Origin: Heliopora coerulea
Taxonomy: Eukaryota; Cnidaria; Anthozoa; Scleralcyonacea; Helioporidae
Assembly: GCA_030142905.1 (NCBI GenBank)
Contig: JASJOG010000032.1
Location: forward strand, 587,001-651,000
DNA: 64,000 nucleotides
Direction of reading: 5' to 3'
Positions within the stretch are counted from its first letter, which is position 1, and each line of letters opens with the position of its first letter. Shown here piece by piece: positions 51,580 through 62,610 of this stretch. The position numbers and the translations under genes are program-made. The notes beneath the pieces are model-generated. The model saw nothing but the letters and a program-made list of their open reading frames with translations. It did not search any database and was not told the DNA's origin.

Positions 51580-53208
51580 CCTGGCATTGTTGTTGGCATT
51601 TTCTCTGGTAGCAGTGTGCCATGATTCGAGTGATTTTCTGATGTGGTAATCTCCTTTGTCAATTATGTGGTGGTTTTCAAAGTCTATGGTGTGTCCGTGT
51701 TCCCAAGAGTGATTTGCAATGTTAGAGCCTTGAGCATAGTTTTTAACATTCCTAATGTGTTCTTTCTTCCTGGTTTGAAATGAGCATCCAGTTTCTCCTA
51801 TATATGTCCAAGAATATTTTTTGCATGGTATCTTGTATATGACTCCAGTTTGTTGTTTGGCAGGAACCCGGTATTTCGGGGATAGAAATTGTTGCTGTAG
51901 TGTTTTTACATGTTTCGTGGCGATGTAGACATTGTGTTTGCGTAGGGTCTGTTGTAAGTTTTCCGTTAGACCTTTGATGTATGGGAGAACGGCATAATTT
52001 TTCAGATTGGCTGATTCGACTTGCTTGAAGAAAATACCTACTAGATCTTCTGGTGATGGTATTGTTGTAGTGGAGGTGATATTGTTCTTGATTCAAGATA
52101 TGAATTTCGTAAGGGTAGCCATTAGATTTAAGAGCATTGCTGATGTGTTCAAGCTCTTTAGTTTTTCCTTCTGTATTTGGTAACGTCATCGCTCTGTAAA
52201 TCAGTGTTTGTGCAGTGCTTCTCTTGTGTTTCTTGTCATGGTGGGAATTAAAATCCAAGTATCGGTCTGTGTGGGTTGGCTTTTGATATGTATCAATTGA
52301 GATCTTGCCATTTCGTCGTGAAGTCAGTGTGTCAAGGGAAGGTAGCGTTCCATTGCTTTCATAGTCGATGGAGTTGAGTGTGTCGTGAAAAGCAGAAACA
52401 GCATTCTTCTTAATGATCCAGTATCCGTCGTCAACAAATCATTTCCATTTTTTGGGTTTGATTGTGGCATTGTGGATGGCGTGTTCTTCAATTTCCTCCA
52501 TGCATAAATTCACTACTATTGCGCTAACTGGGCTGCCCATTGCATATCCTTATATTTGTCTGTATGTGTCACCGTTGTAAATGAAATAGTTATTGGAGAG
52601 TACAAAGTCTAACAGTGAGATAATGTCGTTGATATTGAGGTTTGTTCGTGAATGTAAAGTTTCATCTTTCTCCAATTTTTGTTGGATATAGGTGCATGCT
52701 TTCTTGACTGGAATTGCAGTGAATAGTGAGACCACATGAAAAGAGACCATCGCTTCGTCGTCTTCAATTGTTGTTTCTGTTATTGCTTTGAGTTTTTGAC
52801 AGAAATACCGTTACAATTCTGTAGTGGTGAGAGTAGATTGGCTAGGTATTTTGAAGTATTGTAGAGTGCAGACCCAATGCAGGCAAAGATAGGTCGTAGT
52901 GGATTGCCAGGTTTATGATGTTTTTCAGAACCTTGAATTGATGGTGGCAGTGCATCAGACGAGTGAAGTCTGCGGTATGTCTTGTCATCTAGTTTTTCTT
53001 GTTTATTCAGTTGGAACAGTTTTTGGTTCAATTCTCGTTCGATCTTTTTGAATGGTTTCTTATTTACTTTTTTGTAGGTGCGTTCGTCTTCTAACATGGC
53101 TTCCATTTTTTTGTCATATTCAAGTTTGTCCATTACAACAAAAGAGTTTCCTTTGTCGGCTTTCGTGATTATCCTCATAGAATCCCTTTTTAAAACATTC
53201 ATGAACAA
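51580..53208 (-). pseudogene. PLE-D minus arm: reverse transcriptase and GIY-YIG
   Basis: 53208-52780: I-I-T-K-A-D-K-G-N-S-F-V-V-M-D and L-R-P-I-F-A-C-I-G-S (RT fingers). 52750-52550: F-H-V-V-S-L-F-T-A-I-P-V (motif A with Asp replaced by His-Val), then a stop inside Y-x-Q-x-x-G-x-A-M-G-S-P. The catalytic box F-V-D-D-G-Y-W lies at about 52430. 52258-51752 continues the thumb and, in a second frame, the endonuclease (P-C-K-K-Y-S-W-T-Y-I-G-E-T-G-C). Diverged but recognisable throughout. Confidence 0.8.
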
Positions 53209-54337
53209 ACCTCGATATCAACAACACTATCTCACTGTTAGACTTTGTACTCTCCAATAACTATTTCATTTACAACGGTGACACATACAAACAAATACAA
53301 GGACGTGCAATGGGCAGCCCAGTTAGTGTAATAGTAGCGATTTATGCAAATTTATGACATTGAAGAACGTGCCATCCACAACGCCACAGTCAAACCCAAA
53401 AAATAGAAATGATTTGTTGACGACAGATACTGCATCATTAAGAACACTGTTTCTGCTTTTCACAACACACTCAACACCATTGACTCAGCAATATCCTTCA
53501 CCATCAAGTATGAAAACAACGGAACGCTACCTTTCCTTGACACACTGACTTCACGATGAAATGGCAAGATCTCAATCGATACATATCAAAAGCCAACCCA
53601 CACAGACCGATACTTGGATTTTAATTCCCACCGTGACAAGAAACATAAGAGAAGCGCTGCACAAACACTGATTTACAGAGCGATGACATTACCAAATACA
53701 GAAGAAGGAAAAACTAAAGAGCTCAAACACATCAGCAATGCTCTTAAATCTAATGGCTACCCATACGAAATTCATATCTTCAATCAAGAACAACATCACC
53801 TCCACTACAACAATACCATCCCCAGAAAGACTAGTAGGTATTTTCTTCAAGCAAGTCAAATCACCCAATCCAAAAAATTATGCCATTCTCCCATACATCA
53901 AAGGTCTAACAGAAAACTTACAATGGACCTTACACAAACACGATGTCTACATCGCCACGAAACCCGTAAAAACACTACAGCAACAATTTCCATCCCTGAA
54001 ATACCAGGTTCCTGCCGAACAACAAACTGGAGTTGTATACGAGATACCATGCAAAGAATGTTCTTGGACATATATAGGAGAAACTGGACACTCATTTCAA
54101 ACTAGGAAGAACACATTAGGAATGTTAAACTATGCTCAAGGCTCTAACATTGCAAATCACTCTTGGGAACACGGACACGCCATAGACTTTGAAAACCACC
54201 ACATAATTGACAAAGGAGATTACCACATCAGAAAATCACTGGAATCATGGCACACCACTACTAGAGAAAATGCCGACAACAACGCCAGGCCATTACCAGG
54301 ACAATACACCATTTTAACAAAGAAATGCCACAATTAA
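53205..54337 (+). pseudogene. PLE-D plus arm: partial RT and GIY-YIG endonuclease
   Basis: Starts inside RT at sequence matching the minus arm near 52650 (I-S-L-L-D-F-V-L-S-N-N-Y). It passes G-R-A-M-G-S-P-V-S and, after breaks, F-V-D-D-R-Y. The frame 53614-54105 gives the thumb (R-Y-L-D-F-N-S-H-R-D-K-K) and frame 53738-54337 the endonuclease: G-V-V-Y-E-I-P-C-K-E-C-S-W-T-Y-I-G-E-T-G, then H-A-I-D-F-E-N and an end near K-K-C-H-N. The endonuclease is nearly intact here. Confidence 0.8.
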
Positions 54338-54424
54338 TTGATGCATACTTTCCATTACTGTAACTTTCTAATTCTGTCTATAATTATTCACAGATATGTA
54401 TATATATATATATATACATATATA

Positions 54425-54558
54425 GAGCGCTCTGGCATGGCTTAGATGTACCACATGTGTGGCACATTTGAGTTGGCTATATAATGTAGGCTTCTCCATC
54501 CTGCTCATCAGCACTACACTGATGAGGCCCAATAGGCCGAAACGGTTCCGTCTGTAGT
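54425..54558 (+). mobile_element. short hammerhead-bearing insertion in the PLE-D right arm
   Basis: About 134 bp (starting GAGCGCTCTGGCATGG) inserted in the TA-repeat tract of the right arm and missing from the left arm. It ends with a complete hammerhead ribozyme. Target duplication cannot be read because the site is (TA)n. Confidence 0.55.
54513..54558 (+). ncRNA. type I hammerhead ribozyme, complete core
   Basis: ACTACA (54513-54518) pairs with TGTAGT (54553-54558) as stem I. The core CTGATGA is at 54519-54525. Stem II is GGCC/GGCC (54526-54529, 54535-54538) with loop CAATA. GAAA spans 54539-54542. Stem III is ACGG-TT-CCGT (54542-54551), with the cleavage base C at 54552 after GT. Every conserved hammerhead position is present. 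Hammerheads of this open-stem-I type occur in Penelope-like elements and retrozymes. Confidence 0.85.
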
Positions 54559-54732
54559 TATATATATATATATATATAGCTTGCAATTTGTTTGTTGTCT
54601 TTCATTTCTTCCCAACGAAGGTCATAGCCTGGTGACCAAAAGCTTGAAATAAAATACTTTCATCAGAAGAACGCCGTTTTCACTGTTTCAATTATGTCTA
54701 TACCTGATCGCGCTTCATCTATATTTTTACGT

Positions 54733-55160
54733 ACTCCTTCATTCCATAATACTCCAGCAGGTAGTACATGACATCCAGTATTGACAGGATTGTAGCCCAA
54801 CTTAGTTATTTTATGACTATTCCAGTGGTCTCGGACTTGGTTTAAGTCATTTTGGATAACTTTTGTAGCAAAACCAAAGGAACTGAAATATGGACCGTAT
54901 TCCCAAACTGAAGATAGCCATACTTGACCATATGCTTAAATAGGTTTATCCACCAATTTGATGTAGTGTGGCATAATAAGGACCACAAACCTTCAATGTG
55001 CTGGTTTGGTGGTGACAAACAGTGCCTCTGAGACCTTTCTTGTCCTTGGTCATCTTCCCCATTGACATGAAAAAAACACTGCATTGTGGCTGTTACACCA
55101 TTCTCTGTCCCACAATTGGACACAAGCACCAGAGGACAACCACCAACATCTTCAACAGGA
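54733..55160 (-). pseudogene. DDE-integrase-type gene, 5' part (split by PLE-D)
   Basis: Minus strand from ~55160: G-G-C-P-L-V-L-V-S-N-C-G-T-E-N-G (integrase-core second Asp region, Asp replaced by Asn), then P-P-N-Q-H-I-E-G-L-W-S-L-L (third acidic residue, N-x-x-I-E-x-x-W) and W-W-I-N-L-F-K-H-M. A shift near 54850 continues toward L-D-V-M-Y-Y-L-L-E-Y-Y at the PLE boundary. The N-Q-R/H-I-E motif and the W-W-x-x-F-F block mark an animal transposon-derived integrase-catalytic family. Confidence 0.55.
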
Positions 55161-55333
55161 TCTAATTATAATTGTTCAGTTACTCTTGGGTCATTGTTGG
55201 ATTTTACCACTTCAAGCCACAAAATTTTACAACTAAATCCCTTGATCACACCATGTAATGGAAACCTGTAGGACTTCAACTAGTCATAACCCATGAAAAT
55301 TTGAATATTTTCTATTTAAATTGCATATAGATA

Positions 55334-56508
55334 CAGTGGAGCCTCACTATAAAGCAGTAAATCTTTTGGCCCCAGATTTCTCAATCACTAAACTGATTTA
55401 CAAACCTTGTTCACTCGGTAGAACCATTGAGCACAAGCAGATAAATAGTAGCCAATCAGTGAGTAGTTCTAGGCACAGGAATTAGCAAATGAATGAATGA
55501 ATGAATGAATGAATAACTTTATTTACCGAGGGTGACACATTACAGTTGAAACTGTTAAACTTGTGGCCCTCCCCTAAAATATATAAACTAGGTTACAAAT
55601 ATTAAAAAAATAAAACAATAAATATAATATTAAAAAGGGGTAAAAAATTATGAAATTGGAAAGCTATCTAAACCAGCATAACCGTCCTTTATAAAATTAC
55701 AATAATTCCGCTTAAATGCATTAATACTGGTGCTAGATCTTATACTAATAGGTAGAGAGTTCCAGCGTTTTGCAGCTGTAACAAGAAAAGTTTTTCCACC
55801 TTCTGTATCACGGTTATACCTAGGGCAGCGTATAGTTATATCACCATAGCGTGAAGTTCTGGTTGACGTATCGCTAATACGTCAAATCACAATTCATACA
55901 GTAATTTCTTCACAGAGGTCTGCCTCTTGTTTACTCTCTCTGTTTGCACGGTAATTGTAAATCATGGCAAGTTTGAATGGAAAGAAGAGAAAGTTGTACA
56001 GCATTTCTGAGAAGCTTTTCTAGATTACCTTTTCTAGATTAAGGTGAATGCCTGGATCAACATTGAGAATGAACCAGTGTTGTCCAAAATGACGGAGGAC
56101 AAGATCACTTCAAGTGCTCGACAAGAACCACAGTCAGAACTAGAAAGTGATGACGAACCAGAACTTATGCCATCAATGAAAGCTGTAATGCAATGCATCG
56201 AAACAACATTGAAATGGGATGAATCGTACGAGAATTCTGCTGCCACAGCTGTTTTTTACTTTGGCAATTTGTTGCATCGTGCAAACAATCAAAAGTAACA
56301 GACTTCTTTAATACTTCTTAAAACTATTAAAACAATATCTAACTTACAATTACCACATGTGTTTGCATTACAGCTTTGATGCTTGTCATGTCAATAACAA
56401 TGTATTCATGTTTTATACTTTCCTGCAACCTGCACCATTTCCCCCATGCCAAATACCTATTTTTGATATGTTTCAATATAACGTGCTTCAGCTATAATGG
56501 GGTCATCC
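55334..56508 (+). mobile_element. internally deleted pogo/Tigger element, copy 2 (with LINE insert)
   Basis: Starts CAGTGGAGCCTCACTATAAA after a TA at 55332-55333 and follows copy 1 at about 85-90% identity. It also lacks the catalytic domain: M-A-S-L-N-G-K-K-R-K at 55964, then a C-terminal frame 56044-56298. A LINE 3' fragment interrupts it at 55501-55882. Its right terminal repeat is lost near 56500. Confidence 0.75.
55501..55882 (-). mobile_element. CR1/L2-like LINE 3' fragment inside the pogo element
   Basis: A (GAAT)n tail at its left edge marks the 3' end of a minus-strand insertion, with target duplication CAAAT at 55496-55500 and 55883-55887. The minus strand encodes the LINE C-terminus: F-L-V-T-A-A-K-R-W-N-S-L-P-I-S-I-R-S-S then F-K-R-N-Y-C-N-F-I. 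Not the same subfamily as the 29-32 kb LINE (tail GAAT versus ATT). Confidence 0.7.
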
Positions 56509-56659
56509 AATGCACTCAATCAAAGCAGAGAGAGATTAAGATCTACAATCAGAATATGCAGAATTTGACCAAAGGTCTATGCGAGTCTTTAAGCACCCTT
56601 TTGGAGGCGTAATTACTTACACAATAGAATGTCATTCTAGCAGGATGATTCAAAAGTGG

Positions 56660-57533
56660 TAGAGAGATGGTTTTGTGCAGCTGCAGATATTCATTCAGCA
56701 TTACATTCTTGTTTTTAGACCAGGAAGAAGCAGATACAAGGCTTCAGTTGCATGCCAAAATATGCATCAAATACCCAACAGAGAATTGTTGTTCAGTTAC
56801 CAGACACAGATGTTGCAGGTGTTACGTGTTGCTCATTTCCAAAGTATCCCATGTCAAGAGCTATGGTTCAAAACAAGAGTCAAAGATAAAGCCTAGATTC
56901 ATTCCAATTCACTTCTTACAGTCTTCTCTATGTCCTCTGGTGTCCAAGGCCCTCCCAGCATGTCGTGCTTTGTCAGATATCACCAAAAAGAGGGCTTGTA
57001 AGGTATTTATAAACGACGCTCAAGCTCAACAGCACCTAACAACTGCAGGTGAGGAGCCTTTTATTCGAGAACCTCGGCTCAAGTCTTATGAAGCATTCAT
57101 ATGTACTCGTTATACCACTGTGAGAAGATTTGACAAGGCTGACAATGCACAGTATTTATTTTTCTGTCAGAGGAATAAGACAAGCGAAAATATGTCGCCC
57201 ACATCTGAAAGTTTATCTCATCACATTAAAAGGAACAACTTCCAGACATATCTGGAATAAAGTTCTTTGTCTGATCCAGAACCTCTGATCACTGGAAAGA
57301 TTTCAATGGAAATTGGAAGATGATCAGCTATTACCAGTCCTCATGACGAAGAATCCTGTACCAGAAGGAATTGCAGAGTTGAGAACATGTGGCTGCAAGA
57401 AGTCGGAATGTTTACACAATTGTTCATGCAAGTTGAGCCGTCTTCCATGTGCATGGCTGATGAAAGGTTTTTGAACCCTATGAATTACATTGTCGACAAT
57501 AGTGAAAGTGAAAGTGACAATCCTGACATTTAA
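56660..57533 (+). pseudogene. EEADTR / CXC-domain transposon-type protein remnant
   Basis: Frame 56667-57260 reads E-E-A-D-T-R-L-Q-L-H-A-K, K-A-L-P-A-C-R-A-L, then E-E-P-F-I-R-E-P, F-I-C-T-R-Y-T-T and F-F-C-Q-R-N-K. A block of about eight codons usual between A-L and I-x-K-K is missing. After a frameshift come L-L-P-V-L-M-T-K-N-P-V-P-E and a tesmin-like CXC finger (C-G-C-K-K-S-E-C-x3-C-S-C, 57390-57435), ending D-N-S-E-S-E-S-D-N to a stop at 57531-57533. The family is amplified in fish and aquatic invertebrates; its function is unknown to me. Confidence 0.5.
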
Positions 57534-59616
57534 ACATTTCTTGGTGAACTTGAATGAAGATGTACAGAATTCCTTTTAAATTTCTAGTTTATTTGCATGA
57601 TAAACATTTGCCTTGTTATCATGTCAGAGACCATGTCACTCATAGTTAATCATCTTTACAGGGTATGTGAAAAGCCATGTTGACTTAGGTAAGTTTTTAG
57701 TGCATATAGGTGAATATTTGGCTTGTTTTCATCCTGACCTCAACAAACTTGAGACTCTTGATTTAACAATATTTTTTTGGTCAACATATTGGCTATGACC
57801 TTAATAATATGTACAGATAGTTTTTGATGGAAAAATATGTTTCCATTCATTTTGTAGCAAATGAGATTGGATCACAGTGGCCAAAAAACATTGATTTCTT
57901 CCTTTTTGTTGAGGTCATGTGCCTTGTCATGTGAGTCAGTGAACATCAACTCTTAGTTTCTTTAAGAGTTCATAGTGGATTCTTTCATATGACACAGTAT
58001 TTGCGAGATTTGGCTTAGAACAGATCATTCTACATGCCTTTTATGTACCTAGCCCCTCTATCATGCTGAACACCAAGTAAGGTCAAAAAAATCCCCCCAT
58101 ATCTCTGAACGTATACCACAATTTGATTGTACCAAGTATCTAATGTTAAAGAGCAGATATTGTTTTATAAGAATACAGTTTCAAACCTTTTCTGTAAGGT
58201 GGGTTTTGGGATTCAGCTGCTAGACTAGTCAATGTACTGTCTCTTACAGATTGGCAGGTTTGGTCAGGAGTTTGAGGCAAGACTGTCGATTCAAATTATA
58301 TGTGGTCAAGATCTTTACTTCTCTTCATTATAAGACACTCTTCACAACAGCAAACAGACTTTGGCATTTTCCATCCTGGAACTTCTTTGTTCTTGTCAAA
58401 CATCAAACACTTATTGCACATAGCATTATTACAGCATGTACACTCATATTTTGAACACTTTTACATTTAACACAAGATATACCACGGGCATCAGTCATGT
58501 CTTGTGGATTATTATTAATGTAAACACTGACAAAATTTCTTCTAATGGGCAGGTTTTTTCATTGGTAGTACTGCATTTCAGGATAGAAGATATATGCTAA
58601 TAACTTATGCATTAGATGCAGCTCATGAAAAGTTTGCCATGCCAAATGCATCAGTTGAACCTAATCAACATATTAAACGAAATTAAAATTGCTGTACCTA
58701 TTTGATATAAACACCATCCTTATCATGAGCTTAATAAGCACTATTAGATTTGGCACATAAAAACTATGATATCTAAAATGGGCCTTATGTTATCAGTCAG
58801 AAACCAGCAGTAATGGACTGGTCATAATTGAAAATATTTTCGACTTTTTACTGTCATTAAAAACTTGAAAAATTCTGTGTTATCTCAAAATTTGTTAGAA
58901 ATATCTAAGAGGTGCTATATTGCTGTATTTCTTTGAATAAGCATCCATACCTGAATGGGAATTTTGAAGTAAATGCCCAACTTTTAATAAGAACCCCCCA
59001 GTACTTTTTCACTAAGAACCCCCCAGTACTTTTTCACTCTATTTGTTTTCCTCAAAGTGTGCACGTGTGAGCAAAGTTCTTTCATGCTTGGCACCTCCTC
59101 TCTTCAAACTTCTTGGTGATGGCTCAATTGGGTGTTCTTGCTCTAAATCATCCTGGAACAGCAATTCTATTTTCGAGTTTTCTTGGACCTGTCACTTTGA
59201 CTAACACCTTGTTTTCTTTGTCAGCTCTACAGAACATGTGCAAGCAAAATTTACAGAGGCATCTGCCCTACCGGTTTGTTTTTAGCCTCAGTGTATGTTC
59301 CATTAGTATATTAATCACAGTCCTTTACTTCTGTAGGCTTTTCCTTCCTGTATGGAAGAGTTTGGCCTACAGTCGAGTCCACACTGGTTTGTATACATGA
59401 TGTCCTGTTATGACAAATAAAAATTCCACTTCAGACACAAACTTCCATCTTATTGATTGATAGCCTGAATGAGCCATTCTACCGAATCCCAGATTCCTAG
59501 TGTAAGTTCTTTTCACACAGATCAGTCAAACAACAGCGTTAATGGTTGTGTCACCCTAGAATCTCGAGGTTAAGAAAATTAACTTATAAAGTCAGATAAA
59601 GAGAAGCATTGATGAG
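57534..59616. other. intergenic, little recognised
   Basis: 58250-58520 read on the minus strand gives a Cys-spaced piece (I-S-C-V-K-C-K) with stops, family unknown. A 25-bp tandem duplication (AAGAACCCCCCAGTACTTTT plus five bases, twice) lies at 58989-59038. Nothing else supported. Confidence 0.25.
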
Positions 59617-60239
59617 ATGACGCACTGTTGACGACATTGGTGAGAAAACAATAAGATTGAAGACAACCGATCATGATAAATCAAAAGTCTCCATTTGTTT
59701 GGCAGTGAAGGCTGATGGTACAAAACTGAAGCCTTGCGTTGTGTTCTTAGGTGCTAAGTGCAAAACAAACACAGTTGAATGAAGAGTTCAAGAATAAATG
59801 CTTAGTGGCAACTGACACTCTCCTGGGTATAAGGAGTTCAAGGAAAGTTTTCATTTGCACAACAAATGTTGGTTTGTGATTCTTTTAAGTGTCACATAAC
59901 TGACAGTGTCAAAGGAGAGCTTCCGGTTCAAAAATTAATCCCATAACCATTCCAGGAGGATGCACGAAATATATTCAGGTGCTTGATGTGGTTCGGAATG
60001 AATCATTTAAGGCAAAAGTAACAGAGAAGTATATGATGAAATGATGGCTCATGTGGCTCATTCCTTTTCTGCCTACGGAAATGTGTTCCACTTCACTGCA
60101 ATATTGTTCAATGGATCCTCGAGACAAAGAAACAATCTGCAACTCTTTTAGGAGCTGCACATTGACTGGTGCTCTAGATGGCTTAGAGGATGAGCAAATG
60201 GACTGCTTTAAGGAAGGGCAGCCAGTCATGCTGGTCTAG
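59617..60239 (+). pseudogene. pogo/Tigger-type DDE transposase remnant
   Basis: Starts T-V-D-D-I-G-E-K-T-I-R-L-K-T-T, then S-I-C-L-A-V-K-A-D-G-T-K-L-K-P and V-F-L-G-A-K, the DDE_1 (pogo/jerky) core near the first Asp. Degraded middle: I-P-G-G-C-T-K-Y-I-Q (59960), then K-V-T-E-K-Y-D-E-M-M. End (60051-60239): S-F-R-S-C-T-L-T-G-A-L-D-G and C-F-K-E-G-Q-P. Several frameshifts. This is the catalytic part missing from the two deleted pogo copies, though sequence relatedness to them cannot be shown here. Confidence 0.6.
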
Positions 60240-60291
60240 AGGAATTGAAATCTGTCAACAAACCATTTTCCACATAGTGGGAAAAAGTGTG

Positions 60292-62460
60292 TTAGACAGC
60301 TGCTTTGCAGGTTTTCTCATGTTTGTTCAGCGCCTTGGCAGATTTCCGTAATTTCTCGCACTTAGAACAGCAGTACAACTTCAAATGTAGGGATAAGTCC
60401 ATGATGTAGTGATAATGAGTGTTGTAGAGGTTCAGGTACACAGTATTGGCATAGGTATGATGTAACTGTTGCACAAGTTGGGCCACCATTTGAGTCTCTT
60501 GGTCAGTTCATGGACAAAAATAATGAGTTCAAATAACTTTTCCAAGTCTGGCAATTCACCAAGGGTGATACCATCAAACTCTTCATTGGATTCAGCATAG
60601 CATTCAAAAAGGTGACAAGTATCTCTTCCTAAATTGTGAGGGTGATATCTCTGATGGACAGCCAAACAATGGGGAAAATATAGGTTATCCTCGTAAGGTA
60701 AGCCACTGCTTGTATTACAATCTAGTGACAACATGGATGGATGGATTATTCAAAATATAGCTAGGCAACTTATTACTCTTACCAATCAGGTATCCATGAA
60801 GTTTGGTAATGTAAAACACTGTGTTTGTAATCTCCACCTTGATTTATTTTGAGTTGGGATGTTGTTGAGAAGCCCATTCAAACATACCCAAGTTTTGGAC
60901 ATCTGGAAAGGTATCTCAAACACTCAATTGTTGTTGGTGGAAGAGTGACATTATAGAAATTGCCCAGTTCATTGCTCCTCAAAACAATGCTAAATGACAA
61001 ATTAAGTTTAAATGCTATCATTTGGTCTCTGAAAATACCGCCCACATAATACTCCAGTTTGGTAGTATCAGTAAAATTTAGCCTGTAGTTGTGCCATGTC
61101 CAAATAGCTCTCCAGTGTTCTTGGTGAAAGGACTGGGTTTTTGGGAAAGGTAGCAGTTGGCACGAATGCTCCTTTGTTTACACCAGGTTTGTTGTGTTGT
61201 GAAGTCCAGTGCTTTACGCTTTTCCCCACCGTCAACTTGATGCATGTTGCATTGATGAGCTTGGAAAGGAAACATGTTCTGAAAGGTCTCACTGTACAAA
61301 TTGTAATGATACTGTCTCTTGGCACCCTTTTCTGATGCATTTTTAAATGCTCATTCACTTTGTCTTGGGATCCAAACTTTTTATGACATCTTGAACATTT
61401 GCACAACTTCTCCTTCCAGTGTTTTTTTTGGTTTTTTTTTGATCTTCAAAACTCTTCCCACAGACGTGACAGGTAAATGGCTATTCACCACATTGTAGTC
61501 ACTGAACACATGAAGACACCAGACCAAGAATCTTGCTTAACATCATTGATACATTCCAGGGAGATGCAGTCATGCTGGCTATTAGAAGGTTAATTCTTGA
61601 TAATTTCCTTCACAAACACATTCCTATCTTCTTCAGGCCACTTAGCAATTGAATACCCAATCTGAGATCCAAAATAATTTTGAGCTTTCCCTTCTGCTTC
61701 TAAATCGGTGAAGAACTGATTTCAAGAGAAAAGTACTGAAACATATTATTGTAAGCAAGAAAACTGACACAAAACTTACCACATGTTTTCCTGATTAGAT
61801 GTCATATCCTTAAAATATTGTACAATAAAACTTCAGGGACCAAACGAACTCAAGAACATGGAGTGAAAATACTGAAGGTAAAGTACCAGCTGTACCTCTG
61901 CTTCCCATTTTTATAGTGTACTGAACATTTTGTATCATATTTTGTCTGTCATTCATAGTAATAAGATAGCAGCCCTTGCACCCCCTGTAATCCTCCAGTT
62001 GCATTTTTCTAGTCAAACAACCTTGTAAATGTAGACATGATATTTGACAAACCATCACTGGTAGTAAAAAGGTGGTAAGGATATAAACAGGCTGGACCCT
62101 TTTGACGGGAGTACTCTGACTAGCTATAAGTTACATACCGCTGTGTTTGAATGACCTTTTATATCCAGCTGACAAGAAGGGAACACTGGATGTCAGGCTA
62201 AACCACTTGGTGCTTTGTCTATGATAGTTCCCAATATGGATGAACAGCAACTCCTCGGTTGTGAAGTGTCACAAGAAAAGTCTTCCTGGCATCCAACAGG
62301 CACTTCTGGTTCACCAACAATGACGCTGTAGAACTTGATAAGCATGGTTGGTTTATGGAAATGGTATTCATAGTCTGCTGAGTTGGCTCACTCATTTGCA
62401 TCTTTTTCAAAAAGGTTCTTGGTATCAACAGAATGCATCTCCTAAGCCTGAAATTTCCTG
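60292..62460 (-). pseudogene. zinc-finger / polymerase-associated mobile protein remnant
   Basis: Minus-strand pieces in order. ~62430-62230: P-T-Q-Q-T-M-N-T-I and L-L-D-A-R-K-T-F. ~61500-61310: two C2H2-like fingers, F-T-C-H-V-C-G-K-S-F and C-S-R-C-H-K-K-F-G then H-L-K-M-H. ~61100-60900: V-G-G-I-F-R-D-Q-M-I-A-F and W-A-S-Q-Q. 60734-60530: G-I-T-L-G-E-L-P-D-L-E-K-L-F. 60489-60292: V-Y-L-N-L-Y-N-T-H-Y-H-Y-I and C-S-K-C-E-K-L-x13-H-E-K-T-C. This series resembles the N-terminal part of large proteins joined to B-family DNA polymerase in invertebrate mobile elements. No polymerase motif is visible. Heavily broken. Confidence 0.4.
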
Positions 62461-62610
62461 TATCAATGGTATGGGAACATAGGATTCGCTAATGGACTGT
62501 CATATGCCACACATCCCTCCTATCATACTCTTCTGATAAATTACAAAGATAGAAAAAGATGCTTGAAATATCATTGCATCATGCATTGTACTTGCACTTC
62601 GAAAAATATA

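Larger units (their letters stand above)
51344..54732. mobile_element. Penelope-like element, head-to-head inverted pair (PLE-D)
   Basis: A perfect 12-bp target duplication ACTCCTTCATTC (51332-51343 and 54733-54744) flanks a pair of outward-facing copies: minus arm 51344-~53204, plus arm ~53205-54732. Arms match at about 90%, including the 3' UTR and the TA-repeat tail. The right arm extends ~40 bp further at its 3' end and holds a ~134-bp extra insertion with a hammerhead ribozyme. The left arm reaches further 5' into the RT. Confidence 0.88.
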
